Source of the DNA: Zea mays | Taxonomy: Eukaryota > Streptophyta > Magnoliopsida > Poales > Poaceae | Direction of reading: 5' to 3' | Assembly (NCBI RefSeq): GCF_902167145.1 | Contig: NC_050099.1 | Coordinates: 246,524,588-246,588,587, forward strand | Length of the DNA stretch: 64,000 nucleotides | Shown: positions 1 through 10,317 of the stretch, piece by piece | How the letters are laid out: each line of letters begins with the position of its first letter | Numbering within the stretch: position 1 is the stretch's first letter | Made by a program: the position numbers and the translations under genes | Notes under the pieces: model-generated | What the model was told of the DNA's origin: nothing | Database searches by the model: none | What the model saw: only the letters and a program-made list of their open reading frames with translations

Positions 1-3000
1 ATGTAACGCGCCTTGATGCTCCCTTCTGTCAAGCAGTCTCGGATGAAGTGGTATCTCAGCCGGATGTGCTTGCTCCGTTCATGGAACACGGGGTTCTTGG
101 CCAATGCCAGAGCGGACTGGCTGTCCACCCTGAGTTCCACCGCTCCAGTGTCTCTCCCGAGGAGATCACCGAGCAGGCGAGCCAGCCAGAGCGCCTGAGT
201 CGAAGCAGTGGACGCTGCTATGTACTCGGCCTCGCAGCTGGACATGGCCACCACCTGCTGCTTGACCGACTGCCAGCTGATGGGGCACTTGCCGAGGAAG
301 AAGAGGATCCCGCTTGTGCTCTTGCTGGTGTCGATGTCGCCGGCGTGGTCGCTATCGCTGTACCCGACAAGGTGTGCCTCCCCAGGGCACCTCGGGTAGT
401 AGAGACCGTGGTCGAGAGTCCCCGCAACATAGCGGATGATTCTCTTCACAGCCTGCTCATGCTCCGTCGTCGGTCGCTGCAGAAACCGACTAACGTAGCC
501 GACGGAGTATGCCAAGTCAGGCCGTGTGTGGACGAGGTAGCGAAGGCTCCCCACAAGACGCCGGTACTGTGTAGCATCCACCTCCTCCGTCGTGCTGTCG
601 CGACTCAGCTTCAGCCTCTCCTCCATCGGAGTGAGAGCTGGGTTGCAGTCGGTGAGCCCAGCCAGCTCAACAATGCGCTTGGCGTAGGCGGTCTGGCGAA
701 GTGTGATCCCGGAGTCTCCCTGGTGCACCTCAATCCCCAGGTAGAAGGAGAGATGCCCCAGGTCACTCATTTGGAAGGTGGCCTTCATCTCTTCCTTGAA
801 CGCTGCCACCTCTGCATCCTTGGCGCCGGTGATCACCAAGTCGTCGACGTAGACACCCACCAGCAGGGCATTTTCTCCATTGCCCCGCCGATAGATGGCC
901 GCCTCGTGCGGGCTTGGCATGAAGCCCATCCTCTTGAGCGTGGAATCCAGCTTGGCATTCCACGCCCTTGGTGCCTGTCGCAAGCCGTAGAGAGCCTTGC
1001 GCAGGCGCAACACCTTGCCCTCCTTGCCAGGGATCGCAAAACCTGGCGGCTGGTGTACATAGACCTCCTCCTTTAAGTCGCCGTTAAGAAACGCCGACTT
1101 GACATCCATGTGATGAACATGCCAGCCCTTCAGGGCTGCCAGCGCGAGGAGGAGTCGCACGGATTCCATCCGTGCTACAGGGGCGAAGGCATCGTCGAAG
1201 TCGATCCCCTCCTGCTGCAAGAAACCGCGTGCCACCAAGCGAGCCTTATGCTTGACGATGGCGCCGGCTTCATCCCTCTTCAGTTTGAACACCCACTTAA
1301 GGGTGATCGCGCGATGACCATGAGGGAGATCAGCGAGCTCCCAAGTGCGGTTCGTCTCAACCGCGTCCATCTCCGACTGCATCGCGGCACGCCAAGCCGC
1401 ATGTTTCTCGGCCTCTGCGAAAGACCGAGGCTCACCATCGTCGCATGCAAGATGCAACTCTCCTGCCAGAATGCGAGATGCAGGGCCTGGCACCGACGGG
1501 TCGATGAGAAGGCCCTCCACCCTTCGATACCGCAACGGCTCGCCGTCGTAGCACGCGTCGACGCGCTCCTCGTCGCGGGACAGAGGGGTCACGAGCTCCA
1601 CTGGGTCGTGCTCGACACGAGCTGGTGTCGGAGAGGACGTTCCCGGAGAGGGTACCGTCGGTGCTGGAGTACGTGGTGGCGAAGAGCTCGCTGTAGCCGG
1701 AGTCGTGGCTGGAGTGCGTGGTGGTGAAGAGCTCGTTGTAGCAGGAGCTGGAGAGTGTGGCGCTGGAGTCGGTGGAGACTTGGGGGCTGGGGTAGACCTG
1801 CTCGGAGAAGAGTTGCCTACTCCCCCAGCTCCCTCAAAGTGGACGTACTCGATGGTGAAGTCGTACGTCGGAGTCGTGCCGTCGTCCACCGCCTTGTCCC
1901 ACGCCCATCCTCGCCCTTCGTCGAACACTACGTCGCGCGCCGTGCGCACACGCTGTGTTCTTGGGTCAAGGATGCGGTAGGCCTTCGAGCCCTCCGCGTA
2001 GCCAATGAACACCCCCGGGGTGCTCCTATCGTCGAGCTTGCTGATGTGGCCAAGCTCCTTGGTGAACGCGAGGCAGCCGAAGACCCGTAGGTGAGAGACC
2101 GCCGGCTTGCGCCCATGCCAAGCCTCGTACGGTGTCATCCCGTTGAGAGCCTTGGTGGGCGAGCGGTTGAGGATGTACACCGCTGTCACCACCGCCTCTC
2201 CCCAGAAGACAGCTGGCATTCCTCTCTGCTTGAGGAGAGCCCGAGCCATCCCCACAACCGTCTGGTTGCGCCGCTCGACGACGCCGTTCTGCTGCGGGCT
2301 GTACGGCGCGGAGTAGTGGCGCTGAACGCCCTCATCCGCGCAATACGACGCGAACTCAGCCGCCGTAAATTCGCCGCCGTTGTCGGTGCGCAGCACGCGC
2401 AGCTTGCGGCCGCACTCCGCCTCCGCAGCGACCTGCACACGCCTGATGGCGTTCGCAGCCTCTCCCTTGCTGCCAAGGATCATCACCCACATGTAGCGGG
2501 AGAGATCGTCGACGAGCAGCAAGAAGTAGCGTCGTCCTTCTGGTGTGGCTGGTGTCACCGGGCCACACAAGTCCCCATGCACGAGCTCGAGCCTCTCCTT
2601 GGCTCGGAAGCTCGACTGCTGGGGAAAGGGGAGTCGTCTCTGCTTTGTCAACACGCAGACATCGCAGAATTGCTCCACATGGTCAAGGCACGGCAGGCCT
2701 CGTACCATCTCCTTGGCGCTGAGCCGCTTCAGGGCTTCGAAGTTAAGGTGCCCGAAGCGCTCGTGCCACTGCCATGCCCCGTCGTCTCGACGAGCAGCAA
2801 GGCAGCAAGGTTGTGCCACCTTCACATTGAGGATGTCAAGCCGATTTGCACTCCTGCGTACCTTGGCAAGAAGGCGACGAGAGGGATCCCAGATCCTCAT
2901 GACTCCGTGCTCGACCTCCACGCGCGAACCGTTCTCATCCAGCTGTCCCAAGCTGATGATAGAGTTCCTCAACGCGGGGATGTAGTAGACTCCGGTGAGC

Positions 3001-4736
3001 AGCCTGTGCTCACCAGACGCGGCGGTGAAGACGACTGAGCCGGCGCCCTTGATCTCTACGCCGGAGGCGTCCCCAAACTTGACGGAGCCTCGGACGCTAG
3101 AGTCAAGCTCGGTGAAGAACTCCCGTCGGCCGGTCATGTGATGAGTGGCGCCGGTGTCGAGGCACCATCCTTCGATCATGTCCTTGTTGGAGCCGTCGCC
3201 GAGGAAAGCGCGTGCTTTCGACTCATCAAGGTGGAGGAGTGCCGCTACGGCCGGTGCCGCTGGAGATGGCTCGATGCTTGCATGTGCCAGGAGCAGGGCC
3301 TCCTCCTCCGCCTCCGCCTGTGCGACGTTGGCCTGGCCACGTCGTGGCTGCCGACAATCCCTGGCCCAGTGGCCAAGCTTGCCGCAGTTGTGGCAGCCGT
3401 CGTCTCGTGCCGGCTTCTTGTTGCCGACGGCGCCGCCTTGGGCACCTCCACGTGCACCACCCTCAGCATGTCCTCGCGCCCCGGCCTGGGCGCCTCCACG
3501 CGCCTTGCGCGGCTTGCCGCGTTTGCGGCCTCGTGTCGAGGAGGACTCCCCCTGCTTCTTGTCACCCTGGCAGGCCTCCCACTGCTCCCGAGTGAGATGT
3601 AGCTTCCCGCCGATAGTGATAGGCCCAGAGAGAGCCTGTGGTTCGTCGCCGTCAACCACCTTGAGGCGACCAATCGCCTCTTCGATCGTCATTGTGGAGA
3701 GGTCTAGCAGAGACTCGATCGAGCGAGCAATCTGCCTGTACTTCTCGGGGATGCAACGGAAGAGCTTCTCAACAGCTCTCTCCTCATCGTAGGTGTCGTC
3801 GCCGAACTGCACCATCTTCTGCAACAGAGTGTTGAGGCGGAGAGCAAAGTCATCAACATCCTCACCTGGCTTGAAGGCCAGGTTCTCCCACTCCTTGCGA
3901 AGTGCCTGCAGTGTGGTCTTGCGGGCACGATCGCTGCCGATGCGGGTCGCAGCGATGGCGTCCCAGGCCTCCTTGGCAGTCCGCTTCTGGGAAAGCGAAA
4001 ACTGCATCTCGGGCGGGACTGCAGCAATGAGAGCATCCAGCGCCCGCCGATCCTCGTGGTAGTCGACGTCGTCGTAACGAACTGCTTCCCACATGTGGCG
4101 AACCTGGAGCCGTACCCTCATCACCGCGGCCCACTCGACGTAGTTGGTCTTGGTGAGGGTAGGCCACCCACCGCCGGGACCGATGTCCCTGACAATGGCT
4201 TGGGCCATGCGACGACCATGGTACCGATCCGGTGAGGGAGAACCGCGCCGCCTGTAGAGGCCGCGATCTCCGTCGACTCGGTCGCCGCCGCCGGGAGCAC
4301 CGCCGGCGCGTCTACGCCCGTCTGGGCTGCCGCCGCGTGCGCCCCCGCCTGGAGCGCCGTCAGCGTGTCGGCGCCTATCCGGGCTGCCGCCACGCGCGCC
4401 CCCATGGGGATGCGCGGCTGCCCACTGTGCCGCCTGCTCTCGCGCTACTTCCCTCGCCAGCCTGAGCTCGTCGTCGGTGTTGTCGTCGACAGAAGCAGAG
4501 CTGCCAGCTCTACTGCCGCGCAGAACCTCGAGCTCTGTTGCCGCCGCACGTGCAGCATCCGCCGCCTCCGCTGCTTCTACTTCCGCTCTCGCCGCTGCCA
4601 GTTCCGCCGCCGCCAACCGTGCTGCCCTCGCCGCTGTCGCTGCTGCCGCTGCTGCTGCTCGCTCGCGTTCTTGTGCCGCGGCGACCTCGGCCTCCTGCTG
4701 GCGCCGCGCACTCGAAGTGGCCGAGCGTAGGGACAT
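1..4736 (-). CDS. Copia family A Gag-Pol polyprotein, second tandem copy, C-terminus off window
   Basis: This is the same reading frame as the complete polyprotein at 5280-10136, shifted by 5400 bases. It starts at the ATG read from 4736 downward and stays open to base 1. Visible parts are the alanine-rich N-terminus, Gag, the CCHC knuckle, protease, integrase, reverse transcriptase and part of RNase H. The last roughly 40 codons, the stop and the 3' LTR lie upstream of the window. The only difference I saw from the other copy is C963/T6363, which changes one residue (Arg to Cys on the opposite-strand reading; on this strand it lies in the RT region and may be silent). Confidence 0.85.
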   Translation of the reverse strand, partial: MSLRSATSSARRQQEAEVAAAQERERAAAAAAATAARAARLAAAELAAARAEVEAAEAADAARAAATELEVLRGSRAGSSASVDDNTDDELRLAREVAREQAAQWAAAHPHGGARGGSPDRRRHADGAPGGGARGGSPDGRRRAGGAPGGGDRVDGDRGLYRRRGSPSPDRYHGRRMAQAIVRDIGPGGGWPTLTKTNYVEWAAVMRVRLQVRHMWEAVRYDDVDYHEDRRALDALIAAVPPEMQFSLSQKRTAKEAWDAIAATRIGSDRARKTTLQALRKEWENLAFKPGEDVDDFALRLNTLLQKMVQFGDDTYDEERAVEKLFRCIPEKYRQIARSIESLLDLSTMTIEEAIGRLKVVDGDEPQALSGPITIGGKLHLTREQWEACQGDKKQGESSSTRGRKRGKPRKARGGAQAGARGHAEGGARGGAQGGAVGNKKPARDDGCHNCGKLGHWARDCRQPRRGQANVAQAEAEEEALLLAHASIEPSPAAPAVAALLHLDESKARAFLGDGSNKDMIEGWCLDTGATHHMTGRREFFTELDSSVRGSVKFGDASGVEIKGAGSVVFTAASGEHRLLTGVYYIPALRNSIISLGQLDENGSRVEVEHGVMRIWDPSRRLLAKVRRSANRLDILNVKVAQPCCLAARRDDGAWQWHERFGHLNFEALKRLSAKEMVRGLPCLDHVEQFCDVCVLTKQRRLPFPQQSSFRAKERLELVHGDLCGPVTPATPEGRRYFLLLVDDLSRYMWVMILGSKGEAANAIRRVQVAAEAECGRKLRVLRTDNGGEFTAAEFASYCADEGVQRHYSAPYSPQQNGVVERRNQTVVGMARALLKQRGMPAVFWGEAVVTAVYILNRSPTKALNGMTPYEAWHGRKPAVSHLRVFGCLAFTKELGHISKLDDRSTPGVFIGYAEGSKAYRILDPRTQRVRTARDVVFDEGRGWAWDKAVDDGTTPTYDFTIEYVHFEGAGGVGNSSPSRSTPAPKSPPTPAPHSPAPATTSSSPPRTPATTPATASSSPPRTPAPTVPSPGTSSPTPARVEHDPVELVTPLSRDEERVDACYDGEPLRYRRVEGLLIDPSVPGPASRILAGELHLACDDGEPRSFAEAEKHAAWRAAMQSEMDAVETNRTWELADLPHGHRAITLKWVFKLKRDEAGAIVKHKARLVARGFLQQEGIDFDDAFAPVARMESVRLLLALAALKGWHVHHMDVKSAFLNGDLKEEVYVHQPPGFAIPGKEGKVLRLRKALYGLRQAPRAWNAKLDSTLKRMGFMPSPHEAAIYRRGNGENALLVGVYVDDLVITGAKDAEVAAFKEEMKATFQMSDLGHLSFYLGIEVHQGDSGITLRQTAYAKRIVELAGLTDCNPALTPMEERLKLSRDSTTEEVDATQYRRLVGSLRYLVHTRPDLAYSVGYVSRFLQRPTTEHEQAVKRIIRYVAGTLDHGLYYPRCPGEAHLVGYSDSDHAGDIDTSKSTSGILFFLGKCPISWQSVKQQVVAMSSCEAEYIAASTASTQALWLARLLGDLLGRDTGAVELRVDSQSALALAKNPVFHERSKHIRLRYHFIRDCLTEGSIKARY

Positions 4737-4917
4737 GGTGGGCTAGTGAGGGGTCGCTGCGTGTGGAAGAGGCTGTCTCAGACGAAAGGCTGCTCGTCTG
4801 AGCAGGGGAGGAAGGAACAGTTGGAGCTCTTGCTACCGACTGAGTGTGGGGAGAGGCACGGGAAGGAGATGAGCACGAGATGTTTAGGCTGCAGGATAGT
4901 TTGGTTCTGATACCAAT

Positions 4918-5271
4918 TGTAAGTAGAGGGACTCTAACTCTCATCAAGAGGATGACACTATGAGTTGGGGCAATTTTCTGTTTATTTCCTCAAACACTAC
5001 ACAATGCCATACCCATCTAAGGGTTGGAGACCCATATTTATAGCCCTAGAGGCTGCACTACCACACCTTCTCACACACACTACACAACAGTATTGTCCTA
5101 TAGATGCTAAAGAGACTACAGAGGACAGTCAAAAGCGACTGTTGTCCTCTAGATGCTAAAGCGACTACAGAGGACAGTCAAAAAACGACTGCTGTCCTCT
5201 AGATGCTAAAGAGACTACAGAGGACAGTCAAAAGCAGGCTGTCCTCTAGATGCTCAAGACTTATTCCATCA
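4918..5271 (-). repeat. LTR of copia family A, central LTR of the tandem array
   Basis: 354 bp. Read on the minus strand it begins TGATGGAATAAG and ends CTCTACTTACA, the TG...CA ends expected of an LTR. It holds three units of about 50 bp plus a partial fourth, each with an internal inverted repeat AGAGGACAG/CTGTCCTCT. A TATAAATA box (minus strand, 5035-5042) marks the likely promoter. The primer-binding site for initiator tRNA-Met (TGGTATCAGAACC) lies just beyond at 4903-4915, and the polypurine tract GGGGGAGAA at 5272-5280. The LTR serves both as the 3' LTR of the right internal region and the 5' LTR of the left one. Confidence 0.93.
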
Positions 5272-5279
5272 TTCTCCCC

Positions 5280-8200
5280 CTAAGTCTTGGGCGTCGTCTT
5301 GTGAGAAAGTTGGGCCATCCCGGACCTGGAGCAAAGCTCAACAAACTTGATCTTCCCAAGGGGCTTGGTGAGCAGGTCTGCAAGCTGATCCTTGGTGTTG
5401 ATGTAACGCGCCTTGATGCTCCCTTCTGTCAAGCAGTCTCGGATGAAGTGGTATCTCAGCCGGATGTGCTTGCTCCGTTCATGGAACACGGGGTTCTTGG
5501 CCAATGCCAGAGCGGACTGGCTGTCCACCCTGAGTTCCACCGCTCCAGTGTCTCTCCCGAGGAGATCACCGAGCAGGCGAGCCAGCCAGAGCGCCTGAGT
5601 CGAAGCAGTGGACGCTGCTATGTACTCGGCCTCGCAGCTGGACATGGCCACCACCTGCTGCTTGACCGACTGCCAGCTGATGGGGCACTTGCCGAGGAAG
5701 AAGAGGATCCCGCTTGTGCTCTTGCTGGTGTCGATGTCGCCGGCGTGGTCGCTATCGCTGTACCCGACAAGGTGTGCCTCCCCAGGGCACCTCGGGTAGT
5801 AGAGACCGTGGTCGAGAGTCCCCGCAACATAGCGGATGATTCTCTTCACAGCCTGCTCATGCTCCGTCGTCGGTCGCTGCAGAAACCGACTAACGTAGCC
5901 GACGGAGTATGCCAAGTCAGGCCGTGTGTGGACGAGGTAGCGAAGGCTCCCCACAAGACGCCGGTACTGTGTAGCATCCACCTCCTCCGTCGTGCTGTCG
6001 CGACTCAGCTTCAGCCTCTCCTCCATCGGAGTGAGAGCTGGGTTGCAGTCGGTGAGCCCAGCCAGCTCAACAATGCGCTTGGCGTAGGCGGTCTGGCGAA
6101 GTGTGATCCCGGAGTCTCCCTGGTGCACCTCAATCCCCAGGTAGAAGGAGAGATGCCCCAGGTCACTCATTTGGAAGGTGGCCTTCATCTCTTCCTTGAA
6201 CGCTGCCACCTCTGCATCCTTGGCGCCGGTGATCACCAAGTCGTCGACGTAGACACCCACCAGCAGGGCATTTTCTCCATTGCCCCGCCGATAGATGGCC
6301 GCCTCGTGCGGGCTTGGCATGAAGCCCATCCTCTTGAGCGTGGAATCCAGCTTGGCATTCCATGCCCTTGGTGCCTGTCGCAAGCCGTAGAGAGCCTTGC
6401 GCAGGCGCAACACCTTGCCCTCCTTGCCAGGGATCGCAAAACCTGGCGGCTGGTGTACATAGACCTCCTCCTTTAAGTCGCCGTTAAGAAACGCCGACTT
6501 GACATCCATGTGATGAACATGCCAGCCCTTCAGGGCTGCCAGCGCGAGGAGGAGTCGCACGGATTCCATCCGTGCTACAGGGGCGAAGGCATCGTCGAAG
6601 TCGATCCCCTCCTGCTGCAAGAAACCGCGTGCCACCAAGCGAGCCTTATGCTTGACGATGGCGCCGGCTTCATCCCTCTTCAGTTTGAACACCCACTTAA
6701 GGGTGATCGCGCGATGACCATGAGGGAGATCAGCGAGCTCCCAAGTGCGGTTCGTCTCAACCGCGTCCATCTCCGACTGCATCGCGGCACGCCAAGCCGC
6801 ATGTTTCTCGGCCTCTGCGAAAGACCGAGGCTCACCATCGTCGCATGCAAGATGCAACTCTCCTGCCAGAATGCGAGATGCAGGGCCTGGCACCGACGGG
6901 TCGATGAGAAGGCCCTCCACCCTTCGATACCGCAACGGCTCGCCGTCGTAGCACGCGTCGACGCGCTCCTCGTCGCGGGACAGAGGGGTCACGAGCTCCA
7001 CTGGGTCGTGCTCGACACGAGCTGGTGTCGGAGAGGACGTTCCCGGAGAGGGTACCGTCGGTGCTGGAGTACGTGGTGGCGAAGAGCTCGCTGTAGCCGG
7101 AGTCGTGGCTGGAGTGCGTGGTGGTGAAGAGCTCGTTGTAGCAGGAGCTGGAGAGTGTGGCGCTGGAGTCGGTGGAGACTTGGGGGCTGGGGTAGACCTG
7201 CTCGGAGAAGAGTTGCCTACTCCCCCAGCTCCCTCAAAGTGGACGTACTCGATGGTGAAGTCGTACGTCGGAGTCGTGCCGTCGTCCACCGCCTTGTCCC
7301 ACGCCCATCCTCGCCCTTCGTCGAACACTACGTCGCGCGCCGTGCGCACACGCTGTGTTCTTGGGTCAAGGATGCGGTAGGCCTTCGAGCCCTCCGCGTA
7401 GCCAATGAACACCCCCGGGGTGCTCCTATCGTCGAGCTTGCTGATGTGGCCAAGCTCCTTGGTGAACGCGAGGCAGCCGAAGACCCGTAGGTGAGAGACC
7501 GCCGGCTTGCGCCCATGCCAAGCCTCGTACGGTGTCATCCCGTTGAGAGCCTTGGTGGGCGAGCGGTTGAGGATGTACACCGCTGTCACCACCGCCTCTC
7601 CCCAGAAGACAGCTGGCATTCCTCTCTGCTTGAGGAGAGCCCGAGCCATCCCCACAACCGTCTGGTTGCGCCGCTCGACGACGCCGTTCTGCTGCGGGCT
7701 GTACGGCGCGGAGTAGTGGCGCTGAACGCCCTCATCCGCGCAATACGACGCGAACTCAGCCGCCGTAAATTCGCCGCCGTTGTCGGTGCGCAGCACGCGC
7801 AGCTTGCGGCCGCACTCCGCCTCCGCAGCGACCTGCACACGCCTGATGGCGTTCGCAGCCTCTCCCTTGCTGCCAAGGATCATCACCCACATGTAGCGGG
7901 AGAGATCGTCGACGAGCAGCAAGAAGTAGCGTCGTCCTTCTGGTGTGGCTGGTGTCACCGGGCCACACAAGTCCCCATGCACGAGCTCGAGCCTCTCCTT
8001 GGCTCGGAAGCTCGACTGCTGGGGAAAGGGGAGTCGTCTCTGCTTTGTCAACACGCAGACATCGCAGAATTGCTCCACATGGTCAAGGCACGGCAGGCCT
8101 CGTACCATCTCCTTGGCGCTGAGCCGCTTCAGGGCTTCGAAGTTAAGGTGCCCGAAGCGCTCGTGCCACTGCCATGCCCCGTCGTCTCGACGAGCAGCAA

Positions 8201-10136
8201 GGCAGCAAGGTTGTGCCACCTTCACATTGAGGATGTCAAGCCGATTTGCACTCCTGCGTACCTTGGCAAGAAGGCGACGAGAGGGATCCCAGATCCTCAT
8301 GACTCCGTGCTCGACCTCCACGCGCGAACCGTTCTCATCCAGCTGTCCCAAGCTGATGATAGAGTTCCTCAACGCGGGGATGTAGTAGACTCCGGTGAGC
8401 AGCCTGTGCTCACCAGACGCGGCGGTGAAGACGACTGAGCCGGCGCCCTTGATCTCTACGCCGGAGGCGTCCCCAAACTTGACGGAGCCTCGGACGCTAG
8501 AGTCAAGCTCGGTGAAGAACTCCCGTCGGCCGGTCATGTGATGAGTGGCGCCGGTGTCGAGGCACCATCCTTCGATCATGTCCTTGTTGGAGCCGTCGCC
8601 GAGGAAAGCGCGTGCTTTCGACTCATCAAGGTGGAGGAGTGCCGCTACGGCCGGTGCCGCTGGAGATGGCTCGATGCTTGCATGTGCCAGGAGCAGGGCC
8701 TCCTCCTCCGCCTCCGCCTGTGCGACGTTGGCCTGGCCACGTCGTGGCTGCCGACAATCCCTGGCCCAGTGGCCAAGCTTGCCGCAGTTGTGGCAGCCGT
8801 CGTCTCGTGCCGGCTTCTTGTTGCCGACGGCGCCGCCTTGGGCACCTCCACGTGCACCACCCTCAGCATGTCCTCGCGCCCCGGCCTGGGCGCCTCCACG
8901 CGCCTTGCGCGGCTTGCCGCGTTTGCGGCCTCGTGTCGAGGAGGACTCCCCCTGCTTCTTGTCACCCTGGCAGGCCTCCCACTGCTCCCGAGTGAGATGT
9001 AGCTTCCCGCCGATAGTGATAGGCCCAGAGAGAGCCTGTGGTTCGTCGCCGTCAACCACCTTGAGGCGACCAATCGCCTCTTCGATCGTCATTGTGGAGA
9101 GGTCTAGCAGAGACTCGATCGAGCGAGCAATCTGCCTGTACTTCTCGGGGATGCAACGGAAGAGCTTCTCAACAGCTCTCTCCTCATCGTAGGTGTCGTC
9201 GCCGAACTGCACCATCTTCTGCAACAGAGTGTTGAGGCGGAGAGCAAAGTCATCAACATCCTCACCTGGCTTGAAGGCCAGGTTCTCCCACTCCTTGCGA
9301 AGTGCCTGCAGTGTGGTCTTGCGGGCACGATCGCTGCCGATGCGGGTCGCAGCGATGGCGTCCCAGGCCTCCTTGGCAGTCCGCTTCTGGGAAAGCGAAA
9401 ACTGCATCTCGGGCGGGACTGCAGCAATGAGAGCATCCAGCGCCCGCCGATCCTCGTGGTAGTCGACGTCGTCGTAACGAACTGCTTCCCACATGTGGCG
9501 AACCTGGAGCCGTACCCTCATCACCGCGGCCCACTCGACGTAGTTGGTCTTGGTGAGGGTAGGCCACCCACCGCCGGGACCGATGTCCCTGACAATGGCT
9601 TGGGCCATGCGACGACCATGGTACCGATCCGGTGAGGGAGAACCGCGCCGCCTGTAGAGGCCGCGATCTCCGTCGACTCGGTCGCCGCCGCCGGGAGCAC
9701 CGCCGGCGCGTCTACGCCCGTCTGGGCTGCCGCCGCGTGCGCCCCCGCCTGGAGCGCCGTCAGCGTGTCGGCGCCTATCCGGGCTGCCGCCACGCGCGCC
9801 CCCATGGGGATGCGCGGCTGCCCACTGTGCCGCCTGCTCTCGCGCTACTTCCCTCGCCAGCCTGAGCTCGTCGTCGGTGTTGTCGTCGACAGAAGCAGAG
9901 CTGCCAGCTCTACTGCCGCGCAGAACCTCGAGCTCTGTTGCCGCCGCACGTGCAGCATCCGCCGCCTCCGCTGCTTCTACTTCCGCTCTCGCCGCTGCCA
10001 GTTCCGCCGCCGCCAACCGTGCTGCCCTCGCCGCTGTCGCTGCTGCCGCTGCTGCTGCTCGCTCGCGTTCTTGTGCCGCGGCGACCTCGGCCTCCTGCTG
10101 GCGCCGCGCACTCGAAGTGGCCGAGCGTAGGGACAT
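5280..10136 (-). CDS. Copia family A Gag-Pol polyprotein, intact (1618 aa)
   Basis: A single open frame encodes all Ty1/copia functions in copia order. An Ala/Glu-rich N-terminal coiled-coil-like stretch (about 1-100) and a Gly/Arg-rich linker precede a UBN2-type Gag domain (about 180-350). A CCHC zinc knuckle CHNCGKLGHWARDC lies near 447. The aspartic protease motif DTGATHHM is near 526. Integrase shows its catalytic D, D, E in HGDLCGP (about 719), DNGGEF (about 783) and NGVVERRN (about 819). Reverse transcriptase has YVDD (about 1295), and RNase H follows (DSDHAGD, about 1458). The stop codon overlaps the polypurine tract next to the 3' LTR. No frameshift or stop is seen, so this copy looks coding-competent. 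The lineage within Ty1/copia is not certain. Confidence 0.93.
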   Translation of the reverse strand: MSLRSATSSARRQQEAEVAAAQERERAAAAAAATAARAARLAAAELAAARAEVEAAEAADAARAAATELEVLRGSRAGSSASVDDNTDDELRLAREVAREQAAQWAAAHPHGGARGGSPDRRRHADGAPGGGARGGSPDGRRRAGGAPGGGDRVDGDRGLYRRRGSPSPDRYHGRRMAQAIVRDIGPGGGWPTLTKTNYVEWAAVMRVRLQVRHMWEAVRYDDVDYHEDRRALDALIAAVPPEMQFSLSQKRTAKEAWDAIAATRIGSDRARKTTLQALRKEWENLAFKPGEDVDDFALRLNTLLQKMVQFGDDTYDEERAVEKLFRCIPEKYRQIARSIESLLDLSTMTIEEAIGRLKVVDGDEPQALSGPITIGGKLHLTREQWEACQGDKKQGESSSTRGRKRGKPRKARGGAQAGARGHAEGGARGGAQGGAVGNKKPARDDGCHNCGKLGHWARDCRQPRRGQANVAQAEAEEEALLLAHASIEPSPAAPAVAALLHLDESKARAFLGDGSNKDMIEGWCLDTGATHHMTGRREFFTELDSSVRGSVKFGDASGVEIKGAGSVVFTAASGEHRLLTGVYYIPALRNSIISLGQLDENGSRVEVEHGVMRIWDPSRRLLAKVRRSANRLDILNVKVAQPCCLAARRDDGAWQWHERFGHLNFEALKRLSAKEMVRGLPCLDHVEQFCDVCVLTKQRRLPFPQQSSFRAKERLELVHGDLCGPVTPATPEGRRYFLLLVDDLSRYMWVMILGSKGEAANAIRRVQVAAEAECGRKLRVLRTDNGGEFTAAEFASYCADEGVQRHYSAPYSPQQNGVVERRNQTVVGMARALLKQRGMPAVFWGEAVVTAVYILNRSPTKALNGMTPYEAWHGRKPAVSHLRVFGCLAFTKELGHISKLDDRSTPGVFIGYAEGSKAYRILDPRTQRVRTARDVVFDEGRGWAWDKAVDDGTTPTYDFTIEYVHFEGAGGVGNSSPSRSTPAPKSPPTPAPHSPAPATTSSSPPRTPATTPATASSSPPRTPAPTVPSPGTSSPTPARVEHDPVELVTPLSRDEERVDACYDGEPLRYRRVEGLLIDPSVPGPASRILAGELHLACDDGEPRSFAEAEKHAAWRAAMQSEMDAVETNRTWELADLPHGHRAITLKWVFKLKRDEAGAIVKHKARLVARGFLQQEGIDFDDAFAPVARMESVRLLLALAALKGWHVHHMDVKSAFLNGDLKEEVYVHQPPGFAIPGKEGKVLRLRKALYGLRQAPRAWNAKLDSTLKRMGFMPSPHEAAIYRRGNGENALLVGVYVDDLVITGAKDAEVAAFKEEMKATFQMSDLGHLSFYLGIEVHQGDSGITLRQTAYAKRIVELAGLTDCNPALTPMEERLKLSRDSTTEEVDATQYRRLVGSLRYLVHTRPDLAYSVGYVSRFLQRPTTEHEQAVKRIIRYVAGTLDHGLYYPRCPGEAHLVGYSDSDHAGDIDTSKSTSGILFFLGKCPISWQSVKQQVVAMSSCEAEYIAASTASTQALWLARLLGDLLGRDTGAVELRVDSQSALALAKNPVFHERSKHIRLRYHFIRDCLTEGSIKARYINTKDQLADLLTKPLGKIKFVELCSRSGMAQLSHKTTPKT

Positions 10137-10302
10137 GGTGGGCTAGTGAGGGGTCGCTGCGTGTGGAAGAGGCTGTCTCAGACGAAAGGCTGCTCGTCTG
10201 AGCAGGGGAGGAAGGAACAGTTGGAGCTCTTGCTACCGACTGAGTGTGGGGAGAGGCACGGGAAGGAGATGAGCACGAGATGTTTAGGCTGCAGGATAGT
10301 TT

Positions 10303-10315
10303 GGTTCTGATACCA
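10303..10315 (-). promoter_or_regulatory. Primer-binding site (tRNA-iMet) of copia family A
   Basis: Minus-strand TGGTATCAGAACC starts two bases inside the 5' LTR end. It matches the complement of the initiator methionine tRNA 3' end that primes minus-strand synthesis in most plant copia elements. The same site occurs 5400 bases to the left at 4903-4915. Confidence 0.8.
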
Positions 10316-10317
10316 AT

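Noticed and set aside
48..3792. Long plus-strand frames (for example 342, 315 and 205 codons) opposite the copia polyprotein
   Set aside because: They are antisense shadows of a GC-rich coding strand. They repeat at the same offset in 5400-9200 and on the minus strand of 13000-17200, and have no recognisable domains.
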